A DNA stretch of 64,000 bases from Oceanobacillus limi (GTDB lineage Bacteria; Bacillota; Bacilli; Bacillales; Amphibacillaceae), in the NCBI RefSeq assembly GCF_900111445.1, contig NZ_FOHE01000015.1, positions 1-64,000 on the forward strand. Reading direction: 5' to 3'. Positions 62,909-64,000 of the stretch are shown piece by piece. Under the pieces are notes generated by a model that did no database searches, was not told the DNA's origin, and saw only the letters and a program-made list of their open reading frames with translations. Every line of letters starts with the position of its first letter. Within the stretch, counting starts at the first letter, position 1. A program made the translations under genes and the position numbers.

Positions 62909-64000
62909 CTATTCGGTTTGGAATTGATTCCTGGATCGGCAGGCTGCTTGATAGTTTGTTGCAGCGAGTTTATATTTTCTATCATGAAAATAGTAATCTG
63001 CTAGCGTCTCCAAATAAAAAGGTTTTTCGTGGATTAATTGTTTTTTATCTAAAAAAGGTAATACTTCTCTCGTGATTAAGTGGACAAACGATTGATTGAA
63101 GCCTCTTATTAAATGGGCATAAACTTTGAATTCGTATATATGCAAAGAAACGGAAGGGTCTAATGATTTAGTTAAATCTAGTCCTTTTTCTAACCAAGTT
63201 TCAGCCGCGCGATGATCCCCTTTTTTATAGTATTCTTTCATGATGCTGGAAACAGGGACAATTCTTTTTATGGCGAGATCACTTTCTCGAAGTTGATAAC
63301 TTTTGTGAAAATGTTCAATTGCTAAACTGAAATTGTTCTTGCCGGAGAAGAGGTAACCAATGTTTTGGTTACAAACCGAGAGGAGAACCTTGTCATTGAT
63401 GTTCTTAGCAATACTAGCTGCTTGCTGATAGCACCTGTAGGATTTATCGAATTCATTAATTCTTTGATAGTTAATACCAAGTAAGACATGACATCTCGCA
63501 CATCTTTGTAATTTATAAATACTTTGATAGTATGCTAACGCTTTTTGAGCATAAACCATTGAAAGGTAGCTATTTCTCAATTTGCTAGATGCTAATGCAA
63601 TTGCATAATAAAGATCATTTTTTTCTTCATCAGGATAGTAAACTTGTTCTAGATCAATCGTTCTTTCTGCTTCTTGATACGAAATTAATGCTTCCTTGAA
63701 GGTTAACTTCTCATAATGATAGCTGCCTTTAGCTTTTAACCAGTAATAGCGTTCCTTTCCGGAAAATTCAGTAGAAAGATCACGTAGGAGTTGGAATTGT
63801 TTTTCAATTTCGAGTTGGTTATTTGTGAGCAAGTAATAAAATAGCTTGTTTATTTCAAATAGATTTAGAAGATTCGTATTAGCAACGTGGTCGATGTCTT
63901 TGCTAATTTCACGGAATACCTTTGTTGCCTCAAGTTTTTTTCGTTCTAATACAAGCTTAATCCAATTCTCGCATAAATTGCGTAATTGATCGCTTTCGAC
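62909..64000 (-). CDS. Rap-like TPR regulator (partial, 5' end outside window)
   Basis: The minus-strand frame is open to the right edge; 363 residues are visible and the N-terminus is missing (Rap proteins are about 375-380 long, so little is lost). Helical throughout, with five or more TPR units: RYYWLKAKGSYHYEKLTF, CHVLLGINYQRINEFDKSY, CNQNIGYLFSGKNNFSLAI, RAAETWLEKGL and FYLETLADYYFHDRKYKLA. The visible N-terminal helical bundle (RNLCENWIKLVLERKKL) fits the Rap 3-helix domain. Rap proteins bind response regulators (Spo0F, ComA) or DNA and are switched off by a peptide; the 53-residue pre-peptide 11 bp downstream is the likely partner. Could instead be a DNA-binding RRNPP member if a HTH lies beyond the edge. 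Confidence 0.8.
   Translation of the reverse strand, partial: VESDQLRNLCENWIKLVLERKKLEATKVFREISKDIDHVANTNLLNLFEINKLFYYLLTNNQLEIEKQFQLLRDLSTEFSGKERYYWLKAKGSYHYEKLTFKEALISYQEAERTIDLEQVYYPDEEKNDLYYAIALASSKLRNSYLSMVYAQKALAYYQSIYKLQRCARCHVLLGINYQRINEFDKSYRCYQQAASIAKNINDKVLLSVCNQNIGYLFSGKNNFSLAIEHFHKSYQLRESDLAIKRIVPVSSIMKEYYKKGDHRAAETWLEKGLDLTKSLDPSVSLHIYEFKVYAHLIRGFNQSFVHLITREVLPFLDKKQLIHEKPFYLETLADYYFHDRKYKLAATNYQAACRSRNQFQTE

Overview
The window looks like chromosomal DNA of a low-GC Gram-positive bacterium of the family Bacillaceae, probably in the Oceanobacillus/Virgibacillus neighbourhood. Evidence: AT-rich sequence, strong AGGAGG-type ribosome sites, frequent TTG/GTG starts, and typical Bacillus families (TcyABC, BdbCD, YkuD, YusW, DUF1292, DUF3231, Rap-like TPR protein). 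No rRNA, tRNA, CRISPR array or replication origin was seen. A 40-bp palindromic repeat (half-site core GGTGCCAGGCACC) is scattered through nearly every part of the window, almost always between genes: nine full copies and about eight partial ones.

Layout. 1-5.3 kb: the right end of an IS3-family element that has cut off the 5' half of an aadK-like streptomycin adenylyltransferase gene, followed by a DUF4269 protein, an aminoglycoside phosphotransferase, an AAC(6')-like acetyltransferase, a 14-TM drug efflux pump and a Nudix hydrolase (a resistance-flavoured cluster). 5.4-11 kb: a TPR/winged-helix regulator, a fused metallopeptidase, a membrane protein, and a c-di-GMP pair (an HD-GYP protein and a diguanylate cyclase interrupted by an in-frame TAG). 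11.2-13.8 kb: an orphan ZorA/ZorB-like rotary motor pair. 13.9-23.5 kb: an AlaX editing protein, DUF1292, a linearmycin-resistance-like HK-RR-ABC operon (LnrJKLMN order) and a VanRS-like two-component pair. 23.6-27.7 kb: an alpha/beta hydrolase, a decayed and an intact DUF3231 gene, and small membrane proteins. 27.8-35.3 kb: a two-component system, a frameshifted acetyltransferase, a lantibiotic-immunity-like ABC transporter and a TcyABC cystine importer. 35.5-40.4 kb: a YusW lipoprotein, a quinohemoprotein dehydrogenase and a PQQ-type sugar dehydrogenase.

40.4-48.4 kb, minus strand: the most striking region. It is a compact five-gene operon coding for a 1082-residue protein with a sigma-70 region-4-like helix-turn-helix and two HhH-like repeats, a PLD-nuclease/SF2-helicase fusion, a 57-residue protein, a DndD-like SMC-type ATPase and a 150-residue protein. 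It has the look of an anti-phage or DNA-processing system and I cannot match it to a named one.

48.6-64 kb: a BcrA-type ABC transporter, an epimerase-like protein, an alkyltransferase-like DNA repair protein, BdbD/BdbC, the YkuD L,D-transpeptidase, a Gly/Tyr/Pro-rich small protein, a ketopantoate-reductase-like enzyme, a chemoreceptor, a cold-shock protein, an acetamidase-like enzyme, an M42 aminopeptidase, an MFS transporter and, at the right edge, a Rap-like TPR receptor gene followed 11 bp later by a 53-residue secreted pre-peptide (candidate peptide quorum-sensing pair). Four genes or loci carry single stop or frameshift lesions that could be real decay or sequencing errors.
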